DNA from: Sphingomonas quercus
Lineage (GTDB): Bacteria; Pseudomonadota; Alphaproteobacteria; Sphingomonadales; Sphingomonadaceae
Assembly (NCBI RefSeq): GCF_018863195.1
Contig: NZ_JAHKRT010000003.1
Coordinates: 248,001-312,000 of the forward strand
Direction of reading: 5' to 3'
Length of the DNA: 64,000 nucleotides
Shown: one piece after another, positions 33,833 through 43,276 of the stretch
Position numbering within the stretch: position 1 is the first letter of the stretch
Layout: each line of letters begins with the position of its first letter
Notes under the pieces: generated by a model
What the model saw: the letters and a program-made list of their open reading frames with translations, nothing else
Databases searched by the model: none
Told to the model about the DNA's origin: nothing
Made by a program: the position numbers and the translations under genes

Positions 33833-34948
33833 GTGAGGATCCTGATTGTTGGCGGCGGCATCGCGGGCCTGTCTGCTGCCCTTGCGCTTTCGAAGCTTGG
33901 AAGCGAGGTGCATCTCGTCGAGGTCCAGCCCCGCCTCCAGGCCATCGGCACCGGTCTCACCATGTCCCTTCTGACTTGCCGGGCGCTGCGCGACCTCGGG
34001 GTCGGTGACGAGGTTGCCGCCCAAGGCTTTCGGCACAATGGATGGGACGTCCATGATCGCCACGGCAATCACATCGAGTCGGTCCTGTCAGCGCCTTCGG
34101 ATAGCGGTGAGCTGCTCGAAGGCGCCATCCTGCGGCCGGTTCTGCACGCCATTCTTGCCGACAGAGTCCGCGCGACCGACGTCAGACTCGAACTTGGTGC
34201 ATCGGTTTCAGGCCTCAGCAGCACCGCCACGGGCTGTACCGTGACCTTCTCGAATGGCCGGCAGGGCACCTACGACATGGTGGTGGCCGCCGATGGCGCA
34301 TATTCGAGCATGCGCCGCCTGATCATGCCCGAGTTCGCCGCGACCCCTTATTCCGGTCAGGTCTGCTGGCGCGCGCTGTTCGACCGACCGGCCCATGTGG
34401 TCCGAGGCATGATGTTCCAGTCGGATCACGCCAAGATGGGCCTCAATCCGTGCTCTAGCGACAAGATGTACATGTTCTTCAACGAGGCGGTCGCCGAGCC
34501 CCAGCGCCACAGCCGGAGCCATCTGGCCAACCGGCTGCGAGAGATATTGGGCGAGTTCGAAAAGGCCTTGGCCGGCCTCATCCCCGCGATCGACGAGCAT
34601 GTGGAGATCAACTACCGGCCGCTGGACGCCTGTCTCGTCCGGGGCGCTTACCACCGGGGTCGCGTCATCCTGATCGGTGACGCAGCGCATGGCCCGACCC
34701 CTCACCTCGGGGCCGGCGCCGGCCTCGCCGTAGAGGACGCCCTCGTCCTCGCGCGAGAAGTCGACGCAAGCGCTGGCTGCGTTTCAAGAGCCTTTGCCTC
34801 GTTCATGAAGATACGGTCTCCGCGCGTGGAGTATGTCGTGGAGACGTCATTGAAGCTGGGGCGGATGGAGATGGCCGGAGAGCCTGTCTCCCAAAGGACA
34901 GAGATCATGGCGCAGGCACGAGAGCGCATGAAGGAATCCTACAGCTAG
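33833..34948 (+). CDS. FAD-dependent aromatic monooxygenase (PF01494 type)
   Basis: 371 residues from a GTG with AGGTGGGAG upstream. FAD-binding motif RILIVGGGIAGLSAALALSK (residues 2-21), the conserved DG of MVVAADGAYSSMRRL, and the second FAD motif VILIGDAAHGPTPHLGAGAG with LAVEDALVLA. This is the 3-hydroxybenzoate/salicylate/UbiH-type group that hydroxylates aromatic rings with NAD(P)H and O2. In this cluster it would prepare the ring for the extradiol dioxygenase encoded at 44622. Exact substrate unknown. Confidence 0.87.
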   Translation: MRILIVGGGIAGLSAALALSKLGSEVHLVEVQPRLQAIGTGLTMSLLTCRALRDLGVGDEVAAQGFRHNGWDVHDRHGNHIESVLSAPSDSGELLEGAILRPVLHAILADRVRATDVRLELGASVSGLSSTATGCTVTFSNGRQGTYDMVVAADGAYSSMRRLIMPEFAATPYSGQVCWRALFDRPAHVVRGMMFQSDHAKMGLNPCSSDKMYMFFNEAVAEPQRHSRSHLANRLREILGEFEKALAGLIPAIDEHVEINYRPLDACLVRGAYHRGRVILIGDAAHGPTPHLGAGAGLAVEDALVLAREVDASAGCVSRAFASFMKIRSPRVEYVVETSLKLGRMEMAGEPVSQRTEIMAQARERMKESYS

Positions 34949-35077
34949 GCCAGTATGCTCGCTCGGTATTGTTCCCGGTTTTGGCAGCCCCGTGCTCGGT
35001 CGTGAATTCCGACAAGGGGGTCATCCGGGCTCTCCGTCGAGCGCGTCGATCTTGAGAGCATGTCCAAGGAGGATAAT

Positions 35078-35482
35078 GTGCGCTTTCGTCATGCGGAACG
35101 AGAAGCGAGCTTCACCATCGATGCGGACCAAGCCCGGCGATGGGTCCAGATCAGCATCGTCGGTACTTGGACAATATCGATTGCCGAACAGCACCGGGCC
35201 GCGCTGCTCAAGGTGGCCACAAGCCTCGATGCTGAGGCGGCGCGCTCCTTCTGGCTGGTCGACCTGCGCGAACGGCTCGCGCATCCCAAGGAGGTCGCCG
35301 ACTATATCGGCGGATCGATCGCGAAGGTGACGTCGGATAGCCGGCATGTCGTGGCGCTGGTGCTCGGAACGGCGATCGCGGGCCTGCAGGCCAAGCGGCT
35401 CTCGGCCGGCGAGGTCATTCGCGCCTTTCCCTCCTATGCCGAAGCCGAGCGGTGGCTCGAGGAACAGCAGGCTAGCGCATGA
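35078..35482 (+). CDS. STAS/SpoIIAA-like small protein of unknown function
   Basis: 134 residues from the GTG at 35078, chosen because AAGGAGG lies 5 bases before it; the ATG at 35060 is 6 codons upstream and lacks such a site. The sequence alternates helices and strands (WVQISIVGTWTISIAEQHRA, SFWLVDLRERLAHPKEVADY) and ends AFPSYAEAERWLEEQQASA, as in SpoIIAA/STAS-like proteins of proteobacteria. The function is unknown; it follows the monooxygenase gene after about 130 bases and precedes the convergent TetR gene. Confidence 0.5.
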   Translation: MRFRHAEREASFTIDADQARRWVQISIVGTWTISIAEQHRAALLKVATSLDAEAARSFWLVDLRERLAHPKEVADYIGGSIAKVTSDSRHVVALVLGTAIAGLQAKRLSAGEVIRAFPSYAEAERWLEEQQASA

Positions 35483-35515
35483 CCGTCCGCTGACCGCGAA
35501 AGCCCATGCCCGGTT

Positions 35516-36160
35516 TCACCGCTTCACGCCGTTCAGGATGATATCGGTCGCGAACTCGACATAGCGTCGTTCGAGATCCGGCCGGTCGCTGTCGTCCTTG
35601 AAGATTATGCCGATGATCGGCTCGTTGCTGCTCCAGAACTCGCAGATCGACACGATCATCATGTGAAGGAAACGTGGCTCGATCGGTCGCAGCTCTCCGC
35701 TGCGGACGCCCTCGTCCACGATGTTCTGGATGTCCGCGACGGTATCGTTGAGCAGCTTCACCCACTCGGTTCGCTCAGGCGATTCTTCCTCGTCGCCATA
35801 GAACATCGCCGAGACGAGCTTGTGATGCCCCCTGTTCTCATTGAACAGGCGGAATGTCCTCTCGACCCTAAAGCGGATACGGTCGGTCGGGCTATCCTCG
35901 CGCTTTGCCGCCATGTCGGTCCGGACCTGCCTGAGCACGCCCGAGACGACCTCGCCCAGGAGCTGGCGCATGTTGCCGAAATAATAGCGCACCAGTCGCG
36001 GTGCCACGCCGGCATGGGCTGCGACCGCCTGGCGCGTCACGAGCGCGGGATCGGTTTTCATCAGCACCTGGCGGGCGGCCTCGACCAGGGCATCGGGCCC
36101 CACATCACCGCTGTCCCGCGATGGCCGTCCCCTGCCACGCTTGGGTGTCTGCTCCGACAA
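35516..36160 (-). CDS. TetR-family regulator, candidate regulator of the catabolic cluster
   Basis: 214 residues from a TTG with AAAAGG upstream. The N-terminal KRGRGRPSRDSGD arm and helix-turn-helix VTRQAVAAHAGVAPRLVRYY then FGNMRQLLGEVVSGVL are typical of TetR repressors. It is the only regulator gene between 26.3 and 47.1 kb, so it is the natural candidate to bind the five TTCCC-N6-GGGAA palindromes. Its own promoter region (36161-36428) has no copy within 250 bases of the start; operator c lies between it and the next gene. Confidence 0.85.
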   Translation of the reverse strand: MSEQTPKRGRGRPSRDSGDVGPDALVEAARQVLMKTDPALVTRQAVAAHAGVAPRLVRYYFGNMRQLLGEVVSGVLRQVRTDMAAKREDSPTDRIRFRVERTFRLFNENRGHHKLVSAMFYGDEEESPERTEWVKLLNDTVADIQNIVDEGVRSGELRPIEPRFLHMMIVSICEFWSSNEPIIGIIFKDDSDRPDLERRYVEFATDIILNGVKR

Positions 36161-36488
36161 TAGTTGCGCCTTTTCAAGTCATCGTTCCAGCCCCTGGGCG
36201 GGCCCCATTCATGCAGCCACGATAGGAGGCGGCCGGGGAAAAGGCCAGATGCAGGCCTGCTCGGACGCTATGCAGCGACCGTCATAAGGCAGCCGTGCGA
36301 AGGCCACCCTACGGCCAGCAAGCCCTCGGCCGGCGCGCAACGATCATGGATCTCCTGCCGTCGCCCCGTCGAGGCGGGAGGCACCTTCCTGTTGCACTCC
36401 CTGGCGAGCCACGCTAGTCCGGGATATATTCCCTATAAGGGGAATAAATTCAGCCGCGAAGGTGGTTGCATGCGTCAGGGGACCGAGG
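36161..36488. other. divergent promoter region of TetR and histidinol-dehydrogenase-like genes
   Basis: No gene found in 328 bases. It contains operator c at 36429-36444 close to the right-hand gene; the remainder shows no recognisable site. Confidence 0.5.
36429..36444. promoter_or_regulatory. operator c of the catabolic regulon (TTCCC-TATAAG-GGGAA)
   Basis: The arms extend to TATTCCC and GGGAATA (7 perfect bases each). It ends 44 bases before the start of the histidinol-dehydrogenase-like gene. Confidence 0.75.
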
Positions 36489-37814
36489 ATGGCTTTTCAT
36501 CTCAAGCTGGGAACGACAACCGAGGCGAAGGCCAGTCGTGACAGGTCCGTGCGGCATATCGTCGAGGAGGTCCTTGCCGACATCGAGGCTCGCGGGGACG
36601 ACGCGGTACGCGAGCTGTCGATCAAATATGATCAGTGGGATCGCGAAAGCTACCGGCTGACCCCTGCCGAAGTCCAGGAGTGTATCGCCCAGCTGACCGC
36701 CCAGGATCTCAAGGATATCGAGTTCGCGCAGGCGCAGGTCAGGAACTTCGCGCGCATCCAGCGTCAATCCCTGGCCGATGTCGAGGTCGAGACGGTGCCC
36801 GGCGTGATACTCGGCCACAGAAATGTGCCGCTCAATGCTGCCGGCTGCTACGTTCCGGGCGGCAAGTACCCGCTGCTTGCATCTGCCCATATGTCGGTCG
36901 TGACGGCCAAGGTGGCCGGGGTCCCGCGCGTTGTCACCTGCGCGCCTCCCTTCCAGGGAAAGCCCTCGCCCGCGATCGTCGCCGCGCAGGCCCTGGCAGG
37001 CGCCGACGAGATTTATTGCCTCGGCGGCATCCAGGCGATCGGCGCCATGGGTCTGGGGACGCGAACCATCGCGCCTGTCGATATGCTTGTCGGTCCCGGC
37101 AACGCTTTCGTCGCCGAGGCGAAGCGGCAGCTCTTTGGCCGGGTCGGGATCGACCTGTTCGCCGGGCCGACCGAGACGCTCATCATCTGCGACGAGATCG
37201 GGTGCGACCCCGAACTGGCCGCGACCGACCTGCTGGGCCAGGCCGAACATGGGCCTGACAGCCCGGCAGTGCTGCTCACGACATCGACACATCTCGCCCG
37301 CGAGACGATTGCCGAGGTCGAGCGCCTCCTGGAAATCCTGCCCACGGCCGAGCATGCCCGGCGTGCATGGGAGGCGCATGGCGAGGTGATCGTAGCGGAG
37401 AGCGACGCCGAGATGGTCGCGATCGCCGACAGGATCGCCTCCGAGCATGTTCAGGTGATGACCCGCGACCCTGACTATTTCCTCGAGAACATGACCAATT
37501 ATGGCGCACTGTTCCTGGGTGCCCGCACCAATGTCAGCTACGGCGACAAGGTCATCGGCACAAACCACACGCTGCCAACCAGGAAGGCTGCGCGGTACAC
37601 GGGCGGCCTCTGGGTCGGCAAATTCCTCAAGACCTGCACGTATCAGAAGATCCTCACCGACGAGGCTTCGGCCATGATCGGGGAATATTGCTCCCGCCTG
37701 TGCGCGCTCGAGGGCTTTGCGGGCCATGGCGAGCAGGCTAATATCCGGGTTCGGCGCTTCGGCCATCGCAACGTGCCCTATGCGGGGCGGGTCGAGCCCG
37801 CCGACGCGATCTGA
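36489..37814 (+). CDS. histidinol dehydrogenase-like NAD-dependent alcohol dehydrogenase
   Basis: 441 residues from ATG 36489, with AGGGGA 6 bases before. HisD-family landmarks: [67 protein letters not shown] and NYGALFLG. It has no histidine biosynthesis neighbours, and the family includes HpsN-like sulfopropanediol dehydrogenases and other catabolic alcohol dehydrogenases. It probably oxidises a primary alcohol of the cluster substrate in two steps to the acid. Followed after 5 bases by an SDR gene. Confidence 0.85.
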   Translation: MAFHLKLGTTTEAKASRDRSVRHIVEEVLADIEARGDDAVRELSIKYDQWDRESYRLTPAEVQECIAQLTAQDLKDIEFAQAQVRNFARIQRQSLADVEVETVPGVILGHRNVPLNAAGCYVPGGKYPLLASAHMSVVTAKVAGVPRVVTCAPPFQGKPSPAIVAAQALAGADEIYCLGGIQAIGAMGLGTRTIAPVDMLVGPGNAFVAEAKRQLFGRVGIDLFAGPTETLIICDEIGCDPELAATDLLGQAEHGPDSPAVLLTTSTHLARETIAEVERLLEILPTAEHARRAWEAHGEVIVAESDAEMVAIADRIASEHVQVMTRDPDYFLENMTNYGALFLGARTNVSYGDKVIGTNHTLPTRKAARYTGGLWVGKFLKTCTYQKILTDEASAMIGEYCSRLCALEGFAGHGEQANIRVRRFGHRNVPYAGRVEPADAI

Positions 37815-37819
37815 AGCCT

Positions 37820-38584
37820 GTGGACCTGCCGCGCACTCCAAGTTTTCGGCTCGATCACCGGCGCGCACTGGTGACCGGCGCAGGCCGCGGGATCGGTCTC
37901 GCGCTGGCAGCGGCGCTGGCCGAGGCCGGTGCCGAGGTAACGCTGGTCGCGCGCACCCGCGATGAGATCGAGCAAGGCGCGCGGGCGATCGGAGCGGCGG
38001 GTGGACGTGCCCGGGCCGTTACCCTCGACGTGACCGATCTCCAAGCGGTCAGGGATTATTTCGCGCAGCAGCCCGCGTTCCACATTCTCGTCAACAATGC
38101 CGGGACCAACCGGCCGCGGGCCATGTGGGACGTCAGCGAAGCCGATTACGACGCCGTAATGGGCCTCAACCTCAAATCGGCCTATTTCGTCGCGCAGGCC
38201 TGCGCCCGCAGGATGATGGCTGAAGGCGTGCAGGGCAGCCTCGTCCATGTCGGATCGCAAATGGGTCATGTCGGCGGCCCCGATCGCTCGCTCTACTGCG
38301 CGTCCAAATGGGCGCTCGAGGGCATGAGCAAGGCGATTGCGCTGGACCTGGCGCCCTTCGGCATCCGCTCGAACACGCTCGCGCCCACCTTCATCGAAAC
38401 ACCCATGACCAGGCCTTTCTTCGAAGATCCTGCGTTCAAGGCGAGCGTCCTCGCCAGGATCAAGCTCGGGCGCCTTGGTGCGGTTGAGGATCTGATGGGA
38501 TCCGTCCTCTACCTTGCCAGCGATGCCGGCGCACTCGTGACGGGCACCAGCCTCGTCGTCGACGGCGGGTGGACCGCAGAGTGA
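37820..38584 (+). CDS. short-chain dehydrogenase/reductase (SDR)
   Basis: 254 residues from a GTG 5 bases after the previous stop. Motifs: RALVTGAGRGIGLALAAALA (cofactor), LVNNAGTNRP, the active-site Ser in GSLVHVGSQMG, the YCASKWALEG Tyr and Lys, and APTFIETPM. The overall look is that of gluconate/3-oxoacyl reductases (KduD-like). In an operon with the histidinol-dehydrogenase-like gene it likely interconverts a secondary alcohol and ketone of the pathway. Confidence 0.88.
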   Translation: MDLPRTPSFRLDHRRALVTGAGRGIGLALAAALAEAGAEVTLVARTRDEIEQGARAIGAAGGRARAVTLDVTDLQAVRDYFAQQPAFHILVNNAGTNRPRAMWDVSEADYDAVMGLNLKSAYFVAQACARRMMAEGVQGSLVHVGSQMGHVGGPDRSLYCASKWALEGMSKAIALDLAPFGIRSNTLAPTFIETPMTRPFFEDPAFKASVLARIKLGRLGAVEDLMGSVLYLASDAGALVTGTSLVVDGGWTAE

Positions 38585-38694
38585 AGCCGTCGGCATGGCC
38601 AAGGCAGCTTGCCTCATGATGATCGAGCCCGACCCCCATGAACTTGAACATGGCTCGGTCCCGACGGGGCAACGGGTCAACCCGGAGTGACCGC

Positions 38695-38817
38695 ATGACA
38701 CTTATCCGCACCTCGTCCGGCCCGAATTCCCTGGCCGGTTTCCGGCTCGATCCTCGCCAAGTCACCCATGCCGGCCAGGATCTGGTTCGTCCGGAATGCA
38801 TCCTGGCGGAATCGGAT
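38695..38817 (+). pseudogene. N-terminal remnant of an SMP-30/gluconolactonase-like gene
   Basis: MTLIRTSSGPNSLAGFRLDP and HAGQDLVRPECILAESDEAA resemble the beginning of SMP-30/gluconolactonase-type lactone hydrolases (RPECVLAE...). After about 41 codons the frame becomes meaningless, and the rest of the 420-base gap to the next gene (38585-39004) holds no gene. It suggests a lactonase gene of the cluster has been lost. Confidence 0.45.
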
Positions 38818-39004
38818 GAGGCAGCCTTCGGGAGACCTCGATCCCGAGTTTCCGCAGTCCCGTGGCAGGATTGGCGATGAGCGATTGGACACAGGCGGTT
38901 TGACGACGCGACCAGCCCGACCGGTCGTTGGGGGGGCTGGCCATCCCTTATCGAAGGCGATGAGATGCCCGGAAACAGGTCCGGGGTCGGCATATCGAAA
39001 CGCT

Positions 39005-40585
39005 CTACATGAATGCCAGCGTCCCGCCGCTCGCGGCAAAGTCCCGCAGCACGTCGAACCGCTGCTGGCTCGAGACACCAGGACGCGGCGCGTTGCTCGT
39101 GCCGAGGCCCATGACAATGAGCGATCGCTCGGAGGCACGGGGCCAGGGCGCTGCCGCGGCGGAAGGATCGCCGGAGCGGATGAATGCCAGCCACCGCGAC
39201 TGAAGTTCGGCCGTGACGCGACGGTCGTTCTCGCTGGGAGATCGGCCACCCTTGTCCAGCGCGCCAAAGATGAAGGGCACCTCGGCGGTATGAAAGGCGC
39301 CAAAGTCCTGGCCCGCCGCGTTGAGATACTTGTAGTCGAACAAATAGAGATAGACCGGCTGTCCGCCGCGCTCGCGCTTGCGTGCGAACAGGATCATGCT
39401 CGTCATATATTCGTCGCGCGACAGGGTTCGGGACGACTCCGCTGCCTCGTGATCGGTTGCATGGGGGTAGAGGGCCAGGATGCGGTCGGCGAAGGATCCG
39501 TAGCGATCGCGTACATGCGCTGCGAACGCGGCGGGCGTGCGCCTCACACCCATGAGGATATAGTCATCGCTATTGTAGCCGGTGAGCAGTGGAACGGCGC
39601 CGGTCACGGGGTGATCAACGTCTTCGGGCTCGGCCGGGATGATGGTTCCGTCGACCACGGGCGCAAAGGGAAGCGCCACTGGCGGCTTTGTCATCTCCGC
39701 AAGCGACAGGGTCGGTACGGCCGCCTGGATGACATCTGCCGGAATCGCGCGGAGTTGATCGATCGAGGCCGCCCCGAGCTTTTGGGCGAACGCCGCGCCG
39801 CGTGCCTCGGCTTCGCGGAGCGGGAGCATGTGGATGCCCATGGCTGTACCGCTCTCGGCGACGGCGCGCTTGAACAGGCCCTTGGCCTCCGGTGAGGTCA
39901 GGAGATTGTTCACTGACAGGCCGCCGGCAGACTGGCCTGCGATCGTCACATTTTCTGGATCACCCCCGAATGCTGCGATGTTGGCGCGGACCCATCTGAG
40001 CGCCTCTATCTGGTCGAGCAGCCCGTAGTTGCCCGAGCTGTTGAACTCGGATTCGCGTGTGAGTTGCGGGTGGGCGAGGAAGCCGAAGACCCCAACTCGA
40101 TAGTTGATCGTGACCACGATTACGCCCTGGCGGGCAAGTCCGGCTCCATCATAGATCGGGACGGCGCTGGAGCCGTTGGCGAAGGCACCTCCATGGACGA
40201 AGACATAGACGGGCAGCGGGTCGGACCTGTGCCGGGGCCGCCAGACGTTGAGGTAGAGGCAGTCCTCCGAGGTGGGGCCGCTGACCAGGAACTCGCTTCC
40301 AAATGGCCCGAACGGCTTTGATGGCGTCTGGATACAGGAATCTCCTGCGCGCGTGCCATCGCGTACGCCCGACCAGCGCGTTGCCGGCACCGGGTCGCGC
40401 CATCGCAGGGGTCCTATGGGCGGCTGCGCATAGGGTATGCCCTTGAAGGCCTCGGCGTCCTGTTCAACATTGCCGAGCACATCTCCAGTTTCGGTATGAA
40501 CGATGGCCTGCGCAAAGCTGCCGGAACTGGAAAGGAGGGCGTAGACAAAAAGCCCTGCGCGCATTCGAGACAACCAGCGCATCAT
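39005..40585 (-). CDS. secreted carboxylesterase (type B)
   Basis: 526 residues from ATG 40585, with an AGAGAG site; a longer frame upstream is arginine-rich noise. Signal peptide MMRWLSRMRAGLFVYALLSS ending in FAQA. Type B landmarks: GVRDGTRAGDSC, SEDCLYLNVW, the oxyanion FVHGGAF, and VTIAGQSAGGLSVNNLLTSP with the catalytic Ser; the acid residue is near GYNSDDYI and the His near FGAFHTAEVPF. It probably hydrolyses an ester of the cluster substrate in the periplasm after TonB receptor 2, with which it shares strand (155-base gap). Confidence 0.87.
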   Translation of the reverse strand: MMRWLSRMRAGLFVYALLSSSGSFAQAIVHTETGDVLGNVEQDAEAFKGIPYAQPPIGPLRWRDPVPATRWSGVRDGTRAGDSCIQTPSKPFGPFGSEFLVSGPTSEDCLYLNVWRPRHRSDPLPVYVFVHGGAFANGSSAVPIYDGAGLARQGVIVVTINYRVGVFGFLAHPQLTRESEFNSSGNYGLLDQIEALRWVRANIAAFGGDPENVTIAGQSAGGLSVNNLLTSPEAKGLFKRAVAESGTAMGIHMLPLREAEARGAAFAQKLGAASIDQLRAIPADVIQAAVPTLSLAEMTKPPVALPFAPVVDGTIIPAEPEDVDHPVTGAVPLLTGYNSDDYILMGVRRTPAAFAAHVRDRYGSFADRILALYPHATDHEAAESSRTLSRDEYMTSMILFARKRERGGQPVYLYLFDYKYLNAAGQDFGAFHTAEVPFIFGALDKGGRSPSENDRRVTAELQSRWLAFIRSGDPSAAAAPWPRASERSLIVMGLGTSNAPRPGVSSQQRFDVLRDFAASGGTLAFM

Positions 40586-40688
40586 GCATTTACTCTCTTC
40601 ACTCTTGTGGTGATGGATGACTTGGGGCGGGCGGACGTGGGTGCGACCGCCGATACGTCTGCGCGCGCGGGCGCATATTTTGTGAGGC

Positions 40689-40724
40689 GGGAAGCTTCTG
40701 CTGCGCGGAGCAGCGAAGCTTCCC
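40689..40724. terminator. hairpin after TonB receptor 2
   Basis: GGGAAGCTTC-T-GCTGC pairs with GCAGC-GAAGCTTCCC around GCGGA: a 15-base-pair stem with one bulge. It lies 16 bases after the stop of the receptor gene on the minus strand. No T-run; it may limit reading into the esterase gene. It may also serve as a transcript end. Confidence 0.5.
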
Positions 40725-40739
40725 GTCCTCGATGGCTGC

Positions 40740-42953
40740 TCAGATCGTATAGCCGAGGGTGAACCCGAACGTTCGCGGCGGGCTGATCGAACCGGAGATC
40801 GGCGAACCAAAGTCCACCGTGTTCACGAGACCACCGGTCTTGGTGATCTTGTTGGTGAGATTGCGCCCGAAGATCGTGGCGCTCACATGGCCGTCATCGC
40901 TTGTCCAGGTCAGGAAGGCATTGAACTTCGTGTTTCGCGCCTGGCCGACGCTGTCGATGTTGAAGGCGGTGAAATAGACCCGCGACCGGTAGTTGAGTTC
41001 ACCCCGGATCCTGATCTCGCCGCCCGGACCTGCAAAGCCATACTGGGCGCCTGCGGTCAGCGTGACGTCGGGCGCCTGGACGAGCCTATGTCCTTCCAGG
41101 TCCTGCAGCCCGAGGTTCGGATCGGCGGGATCCACCGAGGAGAAGTCGCGATATTCCGAGTGCATGACGGACAGGGCCCCGTCGAGCTGGAAGCCGGTAA
41201 AGGGAAGGAATGTGACTTCCGCCTCGCCGCCGTAGATGATTGCAGCGCCGGCATTCTCCGTGACGACATTGTTGTTGACCACCTTGGCCAGCTGCAAGTT
41301 GGAGTAGTCGTAGTAGAAGCCGGCGAGATTAGCCCGCAGCCGGCGATCGGCGGTCGTCAGCTTGAGCCCCGCTTCATAGGCCCAGATGTTCTCGGGCTTG
41401 AAGGCGGGGACATTGAGTCCAAGGTTGTAGCCGCCGCTCTTGAAACCGCGGGAAACGGTTGCGTAGAGCAGGGCATCGTCGTTGAGCTTGAATTCCAGGC
41501 CCGCCTTGGGCGTCACGACATTGTCGGTGACAGCATCGGAGCGCGGGAAGCCGGGGAAGGGAAGGAGCGGCGCGTTGGGCGCATAATCGCGATCATTGTC
41601 GAGCTGGAAGACATCGGTGATCGAGTGCGTCTCGTGGTTGTAGCGCGCGCCGAGGATGACCTTGAACGCGTCGCTGAGCGCCAGGTCGAGCTGGCCGAAG
41701 ACGGCGGTGGCCTTGGTGCCGAGATGCCCCTCCACCTTGAAGCCGTTGACGTAGCGGTCCGGGCCGCCATTGAGGATCAGGTTGGAAGGCACCTGCGCGG
41801 AGCCCACCACCTTCTCGTCGAAATAATAGCCGCCGATAAGCCAATTGCTGTTGCCGAACGATCCCGAGAGCTGGAGCTCCTGGCTGTACTGGTGGGCCTT
41901 CTCGGCAAAGATGAACTGCGACAGCGGCAGTTCGGTCATGTCGATATCGGTGACGTCGCGAAACTGCGAGTGGCGATAGGCGCTGATCGACTTGAGGGTC
42001 ACGGGACCGAGATCCCAGGTCACGGCACCGGCGAAGCCATAGAGCTCACGCCGGTTGGTGGGATCGAAATCCGAGTTCAGGTTGCGGAGCTTCGAGGGCG
42101 CCGTGCCGCCGAGTACCCCGGCGCGGAGCTGGATGTCGGGCGAATATTGCCCGAAATAGTGGATGCCATAGGCGTGGTCATTCTCGCGATAGAAGTCGGC
42201 CGAGAGATCGGTCGTGAGATTGTCGGCAGGCTTGATGCGTACCGAGGCCCGGGCGCCGCGCTGGTTGGCGTCGTCGATGTCGTTGCCGGTATATTCGTTC
42301 TTGCCGTAGCCGCCGCGATTGTTCGACATGACGGCAAGGCGCGCCGTGACATCGTCGGACAGGCTGCCGCTGACAGCCGATTCCACTGCCACGCGGCCAT
42401 AATTGCCAACGGTCAGGTTGGCATAGCCGCTGAGCGCTTCGGTCGGCGCCTTTGAAATGACGTTGATCGAACCACCGGTTGCGTTGCGGCCGTAGAGCGT
42501 GCCCTGCGGCCCGCGCAGCACCTCGACGCGGTCGACATCGAAGAAGGTGCCAAGCTGTGCGGATGGGCGACTGACATACACGCCATCGAGGTGATAGGCG
42601 ATGCGGCCTTCGGAGCCCGGATCGGGAAGATCGAAGCCGATGCCACGGATCGCGATCCGCGCGGCGCCGCCATAGGTGCCGAAGTTGATGCTGGGGGTGA
42701 CCGCGACAAGCTGGTCTACGCCATTCACCTGACGTTCGCGCAGGGTATCGCCGCCAACAGCCGTGATGGCGAGCGGAATATCCTGCACATTCTCCGCGCG
42801 CTTCTGGGCGGTGACGACGATCTCTCCAATCGTGCCGTCCTTCGCCGCAGCGGGCGAGTCGCCGGTCCCTGCGGCCGCCCCGGCCTGCGCCAATGCCAGT
42901 GCCGGCCAGCAGCTCGCGGCCAGGAGCAGCCCGCACCTGATCATCCTGTTCAT
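40740..42953 (-). CDS. TonB-dependent outer-membrane receptor 2
   Basis: 737 residues from ATG 42953, with GAGGAGGGG 8 bases upstream; an earlier in-frame start at 42977 has no such site. Signal peptide MNRMIRCGLLLAASCWPALA; the TonB-box segment GEIVVTAQKRAENVQDIPLA, plug landmarks DRVEVLRGPQGTLYGRNATG and a barrel ending in RTFGFTLGYTI. Most residues match receptor 1 by eye, with differences concentrated in the signal peptide and some loops, so the two arose by duplication. It is oriented opposite to receptor 1. Operator d precedes it. Confidence 0.93.
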   Translation of the reverse strand: MNRMIRCGLLLAASCWPALALAQAGAAAGTGDSPAAAKDGTIGEIVVTAQKRAENVQDIPLAITAVGGDTLRERQVNGVDQLVAVTPSINFGTYGGAARIAIRGIGFDLPDPGSEGRIAYHLDGVYVSRPSAQLGTFFDVDRVEVLRGPQGTLYGRNATGGSINVISKAPTEALSGYANLTVGNYGRVAVESAVSGSLSDDVTARLAVMSNNRGGYGKNEYTGNDIDDANQRGARASVRIKPADNLTTDLSADFYRENDHAYGIHYFGQYSPDIQLRAGVLGGTAPSKLRNLNSDFDPTNRRELYGFAGAVTWDLGPVTLKSISAYRHSQFRDVTDIDMTELPLSQFIFAEKAHQYSQELQLSGSFGNSNWLIGGYYFDEKVVGSAQVPSNLILNGGPDRYVNGFKVEGHLGTKATAVFGQLDLALSDAFKVILGARYNHETHSITDVFQLDNDRDYAPNAPLLPFPGFPRSDAVTDNVVTPKAGLEFKLNDDALLYATVSRGFKSGGYNLGLNVPAFKPENIWAYEAGLKLTTADRRLRANLAGFYYDYSNLQLAKVVNNNVVTENAGAAIIYGGEAEVTFLPFTGFQLDGALSVMHSEYRDFSSVDPADPNLGLQDLEGHRLVQAPDVTLTAGAQYGFAGPGGEIRIRGELNYRSRVYFTAFNIDSVGQARNTKFNAFLTWTSDDGHVSATIFGRNLTNKITKTGGLVNTVDFGSPISGSISPPRTFGFTLGYTI

Positions 42954-43022
42954 CGGATTTCCCCTCCTCGGTTGCATCGCGGGTGCTTTGCCCGCGCCCC
43001 GTGGGAGCTCGGGTTTGGACCA

Positions 43023-43056
43023 GAGCTTTTATTCCCTCTATGAGGAATAAAAGCTC
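43023..43056. promoter_or_regulatory. operator d of the catabolic regulon inside a 34-base palindrome
   Basis: The core TTCCC-TCTATG-AGGAA (43032-43047) differs from the consensus by one base but sits in a longer perfect palindrome with 13-base arms, GAGCTTTTATTCC and GGAATAAAAGCTC, around CTCTATGA. The core is 78 bases before the start of TonB receptor 2. Confidence 0.75.
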
Positions 43057-43276
43057 TTTATGGCGGCGTCAAGCCATCCTTCTTCTCGCGCCTCGCGATG
43101 AGATGCAGTCCAACGGGAGGGTCGGTGCGAAGGGGGAAAGCCCGCTTCTCCGGGTGAGCGTCCTCAGCGAATTTGCGGTTCCTGCTGGGCTTTTGCGCAT
43201 CGGCTCGAGCGCGAGGGCAGCAGAGGCATCACCGCGCTAGATTACTTGCTGCCCCGGTCCGAGCGGCGGATAAACG

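Noticed and set aside
32333-34072. Minus-strand frame of about 580 codons opposite TonB receptor 1
   Set aside because: A similar shadow (40887-42455) occurs opposite receptor 2, as expected for paralogues; neither has a start signal or domain.
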